From an uncultured Bacillota bacterium (GTDB lineage Bacteria > Bacillota > Clostridia > Christensenellales > Borkfalkiaceae): 38,611 bases of DNA. Positions 15,627 to 23,543 of this stretch are shown one piece after another. The DNA is taken from the NCBI GenBank assembly GCA_949287815.1, contig CASEHS010000011.1, forward strand, positions 1 through 38,611. Reading direction: 5' to 3'. A model generated the notes under the pieces. That model saw nothing but the letters and a program-made list of their open reading frames with translations, had not been told where the DNA came from and did no database searches. The position numbers and the translations under genes are program-made. How positions within the stretch are numbered: position 1 is the first letter of the stretch; the number at the start of each line of letters is the position of its first letter.

Positions 15627-18068
15627 GTGAAAAGTTTACTTCTGAAAAAAGGTTTGTATGTCGGCAGTTATGTTTTGGCTGCGCTCATCATTGAATTTAT
15701 AACTTTTAATTCGATGGGAATCGGAGTGTTTCCGTCATATTTTTGGCTGGATATTGCAATTTTATTTTTTATTGCAACTCTTATTTTTATTGTGCCGAGT
15801 TTTACTGCGCAAACTATTCTTATATTAATAATGCTTGGATTGCAAATTGTATTATCTATAGTAAATCATTCTTTATATGGAATGAGCAATATGGTGTTCA
15901 GTCTGAGTATGTTAAATTTAGCAAAAGAAGTAGGCGGGGTTTTTACAAACGAGTTCATCGATTTCTTCTTTGTTGTTGGATTGTTGTTTGTTTTTGTAGC
16001 GGAATGTGTTACTTTATTTTTTATGCGCAGGGTACGGGCAAAAGTTTCTTTCCGTCTTAATGCAGTAGTGTTGTTGTTGTTTATTTTCTGTACGGTGTCC
16101 GGCTTTTCATCTAGTCTTTATTATGTTGCGCTGGATTCTTTTACAACTGCTTCTGCGGATGATGCATTATTTATTTATAAAGATGACACATATCTTTTTG
16201 ATACACAGTTTCTAACAGCAAAGGCATATAAAAAATTCGGTACATTTGGGTTTTATTATAAAAATATCGTTAATTTTTTCAATGTTTCAGACAAGGCTTC
16301 AGAAGAAGAAAGAAATCTTGCAATGGATAACCTTGACAAATATTTTTCTGACGGAGAATGGAATTCAGAGCTTTCGCCTTATGAGGGTAATGAAAATCTG
16401 ATGACTGGAAAATTTGAAGGTCAGAATGTTGTGCTTATCGTTGTTGAAACAGGGGAATGGTATGCGATCAACAAAGAATATACTCCTACGCTTTATGCTT
16501 TAGCTGATCAGGGTTGGGCTATGACGGAGTATTATGCGCGTGATAAGACAAATCATTCGGAAGCGATATCGGTACTGGGAAGTTATCCGTCCGATTTGGA
16601 TAACTCGATTGCTCCCGCACTTAGTAATCCCCAGGGATTGTTAGATCACGACTTTGCTTTTACATTACCCAATATTTTGCAGGAAAACGGATATACAACA
16701 AATTATTTCCATGCAAATATCGGAACTTATTACAACCGTACAGACACTTATGGCGACGACGGTATTTTTGGAATTGATAAAGGGCATTTTCTTGATAATA
16801 TGGACAGATTGAAAGGATATTACGAGAAAAAGGGCTTTTACGATTTCGATAAAGACAGTGAAGTGTTGTCACAGTATTTTGATGAGTTTACTTATCAGGA
16901 TACAAACGATCAGGCATTTTTTACGATGATGATGACATTGATCAGCCACGGTCATTATGATGATCTGTTGGAAAACGGAGATTACACATCCGATCTTACT
17001 GAGGCTGAAAAGGGAGAATTGTCTGAGGCTTATACGGTAAAAGGTCTGGAAACATATTATGAGCGTATTGACGGTTTTGCGTCTACGTATATTGATGATA
17101 AATTCGCGATAACATTGGACAAAGAAGAAAGCAAGGAGAACGAAGAGGCGTATCTGAGATATAAGCGTTATCAGGCAGGAATTATGGATCTCGATGTAGG
17201 GGTTAATCGTTTGATTCATGGTTTACAGGAAGACGGTGAGCTTGACAATACTACTTTTGTTTTCTATGCTGATCATAATGCTTATTATTCCCAACAAAGT
17301 TACCGAATGAAAGAAATACCTACATCAGAATATTGGAACCTGAAACATTATAATATTCCGTTTTTTATTTGGTCGGGGAACTGCATGGATCTTAATGTCA
17401 ACACTGATTTGTATCAAGGAGTTGAGTATACAAACGAAGAAATAAAAGAGGTGTCGGACGGTAAGGTAAGCAGCATTTATGAAGGCGCGTTTTATTATCC
17501 TCTGTCTTTTGATTGCGGAAAGGAATCGGAAGGCGGAAAGAAGATAACAAAATTCTGTAATTCGTTTGATATTCTTCCGACTTTGCTTGATCTTTTAGGT
17601 TATGATTTTAATTCGAATTTGTATCAAGGCCGTAGCTTATTTGTCAAAGATGAATCGGTATTTGTCAGTAGAGAAGCGGGGATTTTTGTTAAGGGTATGT
17701 ATACTGACGGGGATCGGGTTTTTGTGAATGCCCATTCGCTTACTGATGGAAGCATAGTTTCGGAAGACGGAGAAATTCGTTTTTCAGGTGATAAAGTCTT
17801 TGTTCAAATATCGGGAGAAGAAATCCAGATAGATCAAAGTGAAGTTAAAAACTATTTGTATTTAGATAAATCAGAAAACTTTATTGTTTATGATTTGGAT
17901 AAGCTATTTGACGAATTTGAAGATGATTATTATCTGATGAATGACTCTGTTACGGAATTCTTGCTTAAATCGGTGGATTACTATGACAAACAGGAATTTC
18001 TCGAAGATATGTATCGTTATGACTATTTTAAAGATAGGGAAATATCCGATTTGGTAAAAAAGCTTTAA
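15627..18068 (+). CDS. LtaS-like membrane sulfatase (polyglycerol-phosphate / phosphoglycerol transferase family)
   Basis: An 813-residue protein with about five N-terminal membrane helices (to residue 180) and an extracellular sulfatase fold. The catalytic pattern is that of LTA synthases: VVLIVVETGEW with metal-binding E274, KTNHSEAISVLGSYPS with nucleophile T308, and FYADHNAYY with D549-H550. Staphylococcus LtaS uses the equivalent Glu, Thr and Asp-His set to polymerise glycerol phosphate from phosphatidylglycerol. At 813 residues it is longer than LtaS (about 650), with extra sequence after 590, so it may add glycerol phosphate to another polymer. A GTG start is used, with TAAGGG seven bases upstream; it begins 25 bases after the aspartokinase stop. 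A strong hairpin terminator follows directly. Confidence 0.82.
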   Translation: MKSLLLKKGLYVGSYVLAALIIEFITFNSMGIGVFPSYFWLDIAILFFIATLIFIVPSFTAQTILILIMLGLQIVLSIVNHSLYGMSNMVFSLSMLNLAKEVGGVFTNEFIDFFFVVGLLFVFVAECVTLFFMRRVRAKVSFRLNAVVLLLFIFCTVSGFSSSLYYVALDSFTTASADDALFIYKDDTYLFDTQFLTAKAYKKFGTFGFYYKNIVNFFNVSDKASEEERNLAMDNLDKYFSDGEWNSELSPYEGNENLMTGKFEGQNVVLIVVETGEWYAINKEYTPTLYALADQGWAMTEYYARDKTNHSEAISVLGSYPSDLDNSIAPALSNPQGLLDHDFAFTLPNILQENGYTTNYFHANIGTYYNRTDTYGDDGIFGIDKGHFLDNMDRLKGYYEKKGFYDFDKDSEVLSQYFDEFTYQDTNDQAFFTMMMTLISHGHYDDLLENGDYTSDLTEAEKGELSEAYTVKGLETYYERIDGFASTYIDDKFAITLDKEESKENEEAYLRYKRYQAGIMDLDVGVNRLIHGLQEDGELDNTTFVFYADHNAYYSQQSYRMKEIPTSEYWNLKHYNIPFFIWSGNCMDLNVNTDLYQGVEYTNEEIKEVSDGKVSSIYEGAFYYPLSFDCGKESEGGKKITKFCNSFDILPTLLDLLGYDFNSNLYQGRSLFVKDESVFVSREAGIFVKGMYTDGDRVFVNAHSLTDGSIVSEDGEIRFSGDKVFVQISGEEIQIDQSEVKNYLYLDKSENFIVYDLDKLFDEFEDDYYLMNDSVTEFLLKSVDYYDKQEFLEDMYRYDYFKDREISDLVKKL

Positions 18069-18070
18069 AT

Positions 18071-18117
18071 AAAAAGCGGGCAGACACAAAGTTTAAGAGA
18101 GTGTCTGCCCGCTTTTT
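18071..18117. terminator. Long bidirectional terminator hairpin
   Basis: AAAAAGCGGGCAGACAC (18071-18087) and GTGTCTGCCCGCTTTTT (18101-18117) form a perfect 17-bp stem with a 13-nt loop. The A/T tails are on both sides, so it could end the LtaS-like transcript on the + strand and any read-through on the - strand. Confidence 0.93.
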
Positions 18118-18180
18118 ATCGTAAAAAAGATTTTTATAAAAGCGAAGTAGCGTTGAAACGCTTTATGGGATAAGAATAAA

Positions 18181-18205
18181 GAAAAAAACCCGCAGAATTG
18201 CGGGT
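18181..18205 (-). terminator. Terminator of the SRP RNA gene
   Basis: On the - strand ACCCGCA, a 4-nt loop and TGCGGGT (18188-18205) are followed by a seven-T run ending near 18182. It lies about 15-35 bases past the predicted 3' end of the SRP RNA. Confidence 0.88.
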
Positions 18206-18218
18206 GAATTTTCAAAAA

Positions 18219-18483
18219 CTGTGCATCCTCCTTTGAAACAATGCGCCGAAGCGTTAAAACCGCAGGTGACTCCTGCAAAGCAACCTCATGGCACACGGAC
18301 AAATCCGCTTAGTGCTGCTATATCCCTATCCTGACACGGTTCACGGCAGTTCGTTGCATGAGACCTTACGATCAACATTCCTTACGGAGCGCGGCCTTCC
18401 ACGCATTGATCCGAGGGAGGCATTCGGTTCTGCTATAGCGGATTGCAGATACAGGGCACCGCTAACTCCCCACCTAGCACAGC
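18219..18483 (-). ncRNA. ffs: Signal recognition particle RNA, large (Bacillus) type
   Basis: Read on the - strand, the 5' part is an SRP Alu domain (GGAGTTAGCGGTGCCCTGTA, then GCAATCCGCTATAGCAG). The distal part is helix 8: GTCAGG, ATA, tetraloop GGGA, TAT, AGCAGCACTAAG, with the asymmetric loop that binds Ffh. The terminal CTGTGC (5') and GCACAG (3') pair to close helix 5, giving about 264 nt. It scaffolds co-translational targeting of membrane and secreted proteins. The usual GGAA tetraloop is here GGGA, still a GNRA loop. The exact ends are estimated from the pairing, promoter and terminator. Short open frames on either strand across this stretch (such as 18093-18302 and 18288-18578) are spurious. 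Confidence 0.95.
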
Positions 18484-18489
18484 ATAGAT

Positions 18490-18518
18490 ATTTTACATTA
18501 AATTTATATAATTTGCAA
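18490..18518 (-). promoter_or_regulatory. Promoter of the SRP RNA gene
   Basis: On the - strand TTGCAA (18513-18518) is followed after exactly 17 bases by TAAAAT (18490-18495). This places transcription initiation near 18483, at the first base of the terminal stem. Confidence 0.8.
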
Positions 18519-18574
18519 CTAATTTTAAATAAATTCGAGATGAAAAAAATAAATAATTTTTTATCGTCAAACCG

Positions 18575-18602
18575 TTGACAAAAGTTTTTTTTCCTGTAAA
18601 AT
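18575..18602 (+). promoter_or_regulatory. Promoter of the ABC exporter operon
   Basis: A consensus TTGACA at 18575-18580 and TAAAAT at 18597-18602 with a 16-base spacer, diverging from the SRP RNA promoter. It excludes a translational start near 18575 and supports the ATG at 18638. Confidence 0.65.
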
Positions 18603-18637
18603 TGAATTCGATCATAATTAATGGTTGGTCAGGGAAT

Positions 18638-20476
18638 ATGAGTGTTTTTAAATTTGGAATGAGGTATTGGAAAAAACATATGCCTCTCTCTGTGTTTTGC
18701 CAAATATTGAGTTATATAGGAATGCTGTTGGAATTATGTTTTCCGATGCTCACAGCTCTATTTGTTGATTATTTTCTCAATTATGACGGTATGGGGGTAA
18801 AATCAGGTAACTGGTTTTCTTTTCTCGTGCACGATTTCGACAACAGGGATCCATGGCGTGTCTTTTTTAATATTACGCTTGTTTTCACGGTGTTTTTGCT
18901 GACAAGAGAAATTGTTATTTACTTTCGCAATTTTCTTTTTCAAAGAATGGGTATACAGTTTGAAAATGAAATGAGAAAGATCACTTATAAAAAGCTGGTG
19001 GAATTAGATAGCGGTACTGTTGCATCGTATAATACGGGTGACTTGCTTGCCACGCTGAATTCCGATGTTATTATATTTAAAGATTTGTACGCCAGAACTT
19101 TAAATTTATTGGCGGACAGTTTCTTTTTTCTGATCGTAGTTTCTGTTATACTGGGGTTAAACAGTTTATATTTGTTGTTGATACCTGCAATAATTGCTCC
19201 GATTCTGCTTTTTACCCTTTCTAAATATATGAAACAGGCTCGCAGGGTTTCCATGCGAATAAGAGACTGTAATGCAAATATGAACCTTACGGTTCAGGAA
19301 AATATAAATGCCGTAAGATTAGTTCGGTCTTTTGCAAACGAATCGCTTGAAAGAAATAAGTTTGACGCGGTAAATAACAATGTGCGAGAGGCGTTTTACG
19401 ATCAGGTGAACGTTTCTGCGAAATACGGTATGCTGTTTAACCTGATAAGGCAGCTTGCATATATTTCTACAATTGCAATCGGTACAATTTTAGTTATCAA
19501 AGGTGTATTTCTTGTCGGTATCATGACGGCATGTATTACATATGTGTTAAAAATCATGGATCATCTTATCCAGATCAGTACATATATGTATCAGTTACAG
19601 TACGGCTTGGTTTCGGGCGGAAGGATAATGGAGTTTTTCGAAAGAGAAACAAAAATTCCGGCATCTTCACATCCGGAAAAAGTGGGAAAACGTCCAGATA
19701 TTGAACTTAAAGATGTAACAATTATCGCTGACGGAAAACAGCTTTTGAAAAATGCGTCCGTAAAAATCCCGTTTGGAATGAAGGTCGGGCTTATGGGCGG
19801 AACGGGATGCGGTAAAAGCGTGCTTTTAAAATCATTGGTAAGAATTTACGACGTAACGCATGGTCAGATCTTTGTTGACGGAAAAGATGTGAAAGATTGT
19901 GAGCTGGATGAATTGCGCGAGGATTTTGCTTATGTGTTTCAGGACGTATTTTTATTTTCCAACACGATCGATGCGAACATAGCGTTTTATTCACCGAATA
20001 TTTCGAAAGAGAGAATTTTGAAAGTTGCCGAGCAGGCACAGGCTAGTAAATTTATTAAGGGGCTTCCTCAGGGATACGAAACTATCGTGGGGGAAAAAGG
20101 ACTCGGACTTTCCGGCGGTCAGAAACAGAGAATTTCCATTGCACGTGCTTTGTTGAAGAATGCACCTGTTCTGGTTTTGGATGACGCTTCCAGCGCTCTC
20201 GATTTAAATACGGAACGCAAGTTGATGAAAAGTATCAAAGAAAATTATCCGGACAGAACAATCCTTATTGCGGCGCATAGGGTGACGAGTGTTATAGATT
20301 GTGACCTTATCTTGTATATGCAGGACGGTGAGATTATTGAGCGCGGCACGTTTGAGGAATTAATGGCGCAAAACGGCAGATTTGCTGAGATTTACAGAAT
20401 GCAGATGACGGAAGGGCAAATTGATGAAACAGCGGCAGTAGCCGATGCTACCGTGAATACGGAAACGGGGGAATAA
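18638..20476 (+). CDS. ABC exporter half-transporter A (heterodimer, degenerate catalytic site)
   Basis: A 612-residue type IV ABC exporter subunit: six membrane helices (about 20-320) joined to a nucleotide-binding domain. Walker A is GGTGCGKS (near 387-394), a Q-loop FQDVF follows, the signature is LSGGQKQR near 491, the Walker B end is VLVLDDASSALD (D515, D516), and the switch is AAHRVTS. The catalytic Glu after Walker B is Asp516, as in the degenerate half of heterodimeric exporters such as BmrC/BmrD or TM287/288, whereas its LSGGQ is intact. Its partner starts 2 bases after the stop. The ATG at 18638 lies after a short-spaced AGGGA and downstream of a TTGACA promoter. Substrate is unknown: drugs, lipids or peptides are possible. 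Confidence 0.9.
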   Translation: MSVFKFGMRYWKKHMPLSVFCQILSYIGMLLELCFPMLTALFVDYFLNYDGMGVKSGNWFSFLVHDFDNRDPWRVFFNITLVFTVFLLTREIVIYFRNFLFQRMGIQFENEMRKITYKKLVELDSGTVASYNTGDLLATLNSDVIIFKDLYARTLNLLADSFFFLIVVSVILGLNSLYLLLIPAIIAPILLFTLSKYMKQARRVSMRIRDCNANMNLTVQENINAVRLVRSFANESLERNKFDAVNNNVREAFYDQVNVSAKYGMLFNLIRQLAYISTIAIGTILVIKGVFLVGIMTACITYVLKIMDHLIQISTYMYQLQYGLVSGGRIMEFFERETKIPASSHPEKVGKRPDIELKDVTIIADGKQLLKNASVKIPFGMKVGLMGGTGCGKSVLLKSLVRIYDVTHGQIFVDGKDVKDCELDELREDFAYVFQDVFLFSNTIDANIAFYSPNISKERILKVAEQAQASKFIKGLPQGYETIVGEKGLGLSGGQKQRISIARALLKNAPVLVLDDASSALDLNTERKLMKSIKENYPDRTILIAAHRVTSVIDCDLILYMQDGEIIERGTFEELMAQNGRFAEIYRMQMTEGQIDETAAVADATVNTETGE

Positions 20477-20478
20477 AA

Positions 20479-22269
20479 ATGGCACGGCGTAATACATATT
20501 TTCAGGATGAAGAATTAGAGCAAAAAGAGAAAATTGATATTCGTAACCTCCGCAGATTGATGAGATATGCGCTTCCGCATAAAAAACTGTTTGTTTTAGT
20601 GCTTGTTTTGGTTTTGATAGCGGTGGGGGCTTCATTGGTCACGCCTTTATTGCTCAAATATATTGTCAATGAAGTCATACCCGGCAAAGTTGCGGATCAA
20701 TACGGCGCATTTTTTGTGGCAATAGGCGGATTTGTGATTTGCGGTCTTGCGGAAATATTTATCGGCTATTTTCAGCAAAAGAATATGGGCAAGATGGGGC
20801 ATACGATCATAGCATCGATCAGACAGGATATTTTTTATAAATTACAGACATTGCCGTTTGAGTATTTTGACAACAGACCTGCGGGCAAAATTGTCGTCAG
20901 GGTAACCGATTACATAGGTGAGCTTGCGGACTTTTTTGCAAGTTATTTGATGAATTTTATAGTCAATATAATTAAGATCGTAGTGGTTTCGGTTTTTATG
21001 TTAGTGCAGAGCCCGATTCTTACTTTGGTGGTTTATGCAACAATGATACCGCTTACGGTCGGGGTTTTGTTGATCAGGAGGGTTGTTAGAAGATTGTTCC
21101 GTGAGGCGCGTGCTGCGGCATCTAACCGCTCGGCATTTTTGCTTGAATCGATCATGGGCGAAAAAATTATTCAAAATTATAACCGCTCAAAGTATAATGA
21201 AGAAGTCTACTATGGATTGCAGAAACGGTGTGCGGATAACTGGCTGAGTATCGTAAAAAGGAACGAGTTGAATACGCCTATTGTTGAGGTGTTCTGGAAT
21301 TACGGTACAATACTTCTTTACGGTGTTGCTTTTTTTCTTATGCAAAAAGGAGCAATGGGTATCAGTACAGGAACTGTAATTGCGTTTTTAAGTTACATGA
21401 CTTTATTTTCAACACCTCTTACGCAGCTCTCGGCAATTATACAGAATCTTTCTCAGGTATCGGCAAACTTGGAAAGAGTTTTTGAAACGATCGATACTCC
21501 GTCTAAGATCGAAGACAAATCAGATAGTACAGATCTGGATGATGTAGAAGGTAAAATCGATTTTAACGATGTTACTTTCTGTTACGATGAAGGCGTAAAT
21601 ATACTTGAACATTTTGATTTGCACGTATCCCCGGGGGAGCGGATCGCCTTGGTAGGTCCTACCGGAGCAGGGAAAACGACGGTGATCAATCTTCTTACGA
21701 GATTTTATGACGTAAAGGAAGGATCGGTCACTATCGACGGAAAAGATGTAAGAGATATCCACCTCGCATCGCTTCGGCGTAAAGTAGGCGTTCTGATGCA
21801 AGATCCGTTTATTTTTAAGGGCAGCGTATTAGATAACATTCGTTATGGTAAGCCTGACGCTTCGGATAAGGAGTGTATTGCTGCGGCAAGGCTTATTTTT
21901 GCGGATAAATGTATTGAAAGATTGCCGAATGGATTCCATGAACAGCTTGCGGAGCGAGGGGAAGGTTTGTCTGCGGGTGAAAGACAGCTTATAAGCTTTG
22001 CTCGTATCATACTTAAAAATCCTTCCGTGATCATATTGGATGAAGCGACGAGTTCTATTTCATCTGAGGTTGAAAAGTTGATCCAGGACGCGCTGGAAGT
22101 GTTGTTAAAGGGAAGAACTTCTTTTATTGTTGCACATAGGTTGTCGACCATAAGAAATGCTGACAGAATTTTGTATATAGCAAACAAAGGTATTGCAGAA
22201 TCAGGGACGCATGCTCAGCTTATGGAAAAGAAAGGGTTATATTATCAATTAAACAGAAAAGCGGAATAA
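20479..22269 (+). CDS. ABC exporter half-transporter B (heterodimer, competent catalytic site)
   Basis: A 596-residue partner of the preceding subunit, with the same order: six membrane helices (about 35-325) and a nucleotide-binding domain. Walker A is GPTGAGKTT near 392-400, Walker B is SVIILDEATSSIS with catalytic Glu522 present, and the switch is VAHRLST. Its signature is LSAGERQL rather than LSGGQ. Pairing this Walker B with the intact LSGGQ of subunit A gives one competent ATP site; pairing subunit A's Asp516 with this weak signature gives the degenerate site. This reciprocal pattern strongly supports an obligate heterodimer. The start has GGGGGAAT upstream. Confidence 0.9.
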   Translation: MARRNTYFQDEELEQKEKIDIRNLRRLMRYALPHKKLFVLVLVLVLIAVGASLVTPLLLKYIVNEVIPGKVADQYGAFFVAIGGFVICGLAEIFIGYFQQKNMGKMGHTIIASIRQDIFYKLQTLPFEYFDNRPAGKIVVRVTDYIGELADFFASYLMNFIVNIIKIVVVSVFMLVQSPILTLVVYATMIPLTVGVLLIRRVVRRLFREARAAASNRSAFLLESIMGEKIIQNYNRSKYNEEVYYGLQKRCADNWLSIVKRNELNTPIVEVFWNYGTILLYGVAFFLMQKGAMGISTGTVIAFLSYMTLFSTPLTQLSAIIQNLSQVSANLERVFETIDTPSKIEDKSDSTDLDDVEGKIDFNDVTFCYDEGVNILEHFDLHVSPGERIALVGPTGAGKTTVINLLTRFYDVKEGSVTIDGKDVRDIHLASLRRKVGVLMQDPFIFKGSVLDNIRYGKPDASDKECIAAARLIFADKCIERLPNGFHEQLAERGEGLSAGERQLISFARIILKNPSVIILDEATSSISSEVEKLIQDALEVLLKGRTSFIVAHRLSTIRNADRILYIANKGIAESGTHAQLMEKKGLYYQLNRKAE

Positions 22270-22305
22270 ACATGAATTAAAAAAGTAAAAAAGGAGAATA
22301 AAATA

Positions 22306-22542
22306 ATGCCTCATATCGGAATAAAAATGCTGAAAGGCAGAACGGAAGAGCAGAAAAAGAAGCTTGCGGCTGCATTGGCAAAAACGCTGGCAGAAGAACT
22401 GAAATGTTCACAGAATTATGTAACCTGTACGATCGAAGATTTTACAGCGCAGGAGTGGCAGGATGTTTTTCGGGAAGAAATTACCGATAAGCAAGATAAA
22501 GTTTATAAGAAAGCGGAATATGATCCGAAAGATTTATTGTAA
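22306..22542 (+). CDS. Tautomerase-family protein (4-oxalocrotonate tautomerase/PptA-like)
   Basis: A 78-residue protein starting MPHIGIKMLKGRTEEQKKKL. After Met removal the N-terminal Pro would be the catalytic base of the tautomerase superfamily, and the 4-OT beta-alpha-beta layout fits. The Trp-containing middle (AQEWQDVFREEI) resembles PptA-type proteins rather than classic 4-OT. The physiological substrate of this subgroup is unknown. It has a strong AAGGAG ribosome binding site and ends 11 bases before the Mrp-type gene, so the two are probably co-transcribed. Confidence 0.82.
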   Translation: MPHIGIKMLKGRTEEQKKKLAAALAKTLAEELKCSQNYVTCTIEDFTAQEWQDVFREEITDKQDKVYKKAEYDPKDLL

Positions 22543-22553
22543 GGAGTTTTAAA

Positions 22554-23375
22554 ATGGCAAAGGAATGTAATCATGATTGCGGAAGTTGCGGAGAAAATTG
22601 TGCGGAGAGGGATATGCACAAAGCTCCTCATGAATTGAGCAAAATTAAAAAAGTTATAGGTGTGGTTAGCGGTAAAGGCGGAGTAGGAAAGTCTTTGACA
22701 ACGGCTATGCTTGCAGTTCTCGCGCAGAGAAACGGATATAAAAGCGCGATTTTGGATGCGGATATTACAGGTCCTTCAATACCTAAGATGTTCGGGATCA
22801 GTGAAAAGGCAACGGGTAATGAACTCGGTATTTTCCCTGTATCTTCAAAAACAGGAATTGAGATCATGTCTATGAATTTGTTATTGGATGGCGAAACAGA
22901 TCCGGTGATTTGGAGGGGGCCGATCATAGCAGGAACTGTTATGCAATTTTGGACAGATGTTATATGGAATGATGTAGACTATATGTTTGTGGACATGCCT
23001 CCCGGAACAGGCGATGTTCCGCTGAGCATTTATCAGTCAATTCCTTTGGATGGTATTATAGTCGTAACATCCCCGCAGGAGCTCGTATCTATGATCGTAA
23101 AGAAGGCGGTCGTGATGGCGGAAAAAATGAATATTCCAGTATTGGGCATGGTAGAAAATATGAGCTACGTCAAGTGCCCTGATTGCGGTAAAATGATTGA
23201 GATTTTCGGTAAAAGCAAGATCGAATCAATTGGAAAAGAATATGGGGTCAAGGCGATCGCTAAGATTCCTTTTGATCCCGCAATTGCAACATGTTGTGAT
23301 AGGGGATTGGTAGAGCTTTTTGAAGGTAATTATTTGGATGGGCTTTTCTCTGAAATCGATAGCTTAAAAAAATAA
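22554..23375 (+). CDS. mrp: Mrp/NBP35-family Fe-S cluster carrier ATPase
   Basis: A 273-residue deviant P-loop ATPase. The signature GKGGVGKS (residues 40-47) is followed by ILDADITGPSIPKMFGI and MFVDMPPGTGDVPLS. The CxxC pair C208/C211 in VKCPDCGKM would hold a bridging [4Fe-4S] cluster between two subunits for delivery to target proteins. An additional N-terminal cysteine cluster, C5, C9, C12 and C16 (CX3CX2CX3C), precedes the ATPase domain, reminiscent of the extra cluster in eukaryotic Nbp35 but with different spacing. Cluster delivery fits the many Fe-S enzymes of an anaerobe, such as MiaB and PflA nearby. A bidirectional terminator follows. Confidence 0.88.
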   Translation: MAKECNHDCGSCGENCAERDMHKAPHELSKIKKVIGVVSGKGGVGKSLTTAMLAVLAQRNGYKSAILDADITGPSIPKMFGISEKATGNELGIFPVSSKTGIEIMSMNLLLDGETDPVIWRGPIIAGTVMQFWTDVIWNDVDYMFVDMPPGTGDVPLSIYQSIPLDGIIVVTSPQELVSMIVKKAVVMAEKMNIPVLGMVENMSYVKCPDCGKMIEIFGKSKIESIGKEYGVKAIAKIPFDPAIATCCDRGLVELFEGNYLDGLFSEIDSLKK

Positions 23376-23435
23376 CTTTAATATTAAAATATATTTTCAA
23401 TATCAGTTGAAAGAATAAAGTACGAAAATATTTAT

Positions 23436-23492
23436 AAAGAAAGAAGCGGTGTAAAGTCTGAATCGGACGATCACTGCTTCTTTCTTTATTTA
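23436..23492. terminator. Bidirectional terminator between mrp and the PBP gene
   Basis: AAAGAAAGAAGCGGTG (23436-23451) pairs with CACTGCTTCTTTCTTT (23472-23487) as a 16-bp stem with one G-U pair and a 20-nt loop. A/T-rich tails lie on both sides. It separates two convergent genes and can serve both. Confidence 0.9.
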
Positions 23493-23543
23493 AATGAAAT
23501 TATTACTATCAGTTAGGGTAGTGCTAAATTTTAAGTTGTTTTT

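Noticed and set aside
18093-18302. A 69-codon open frame on the - strand
   Set aside because: It covers the 3' part of the SRP RNA and its terminator, so it is not a protein gene.
18288-18578. A 96-codon open frame on the + strand
   Set aside because: It is antisense to the SRP RNA, whose conserved structure explains the sequence.
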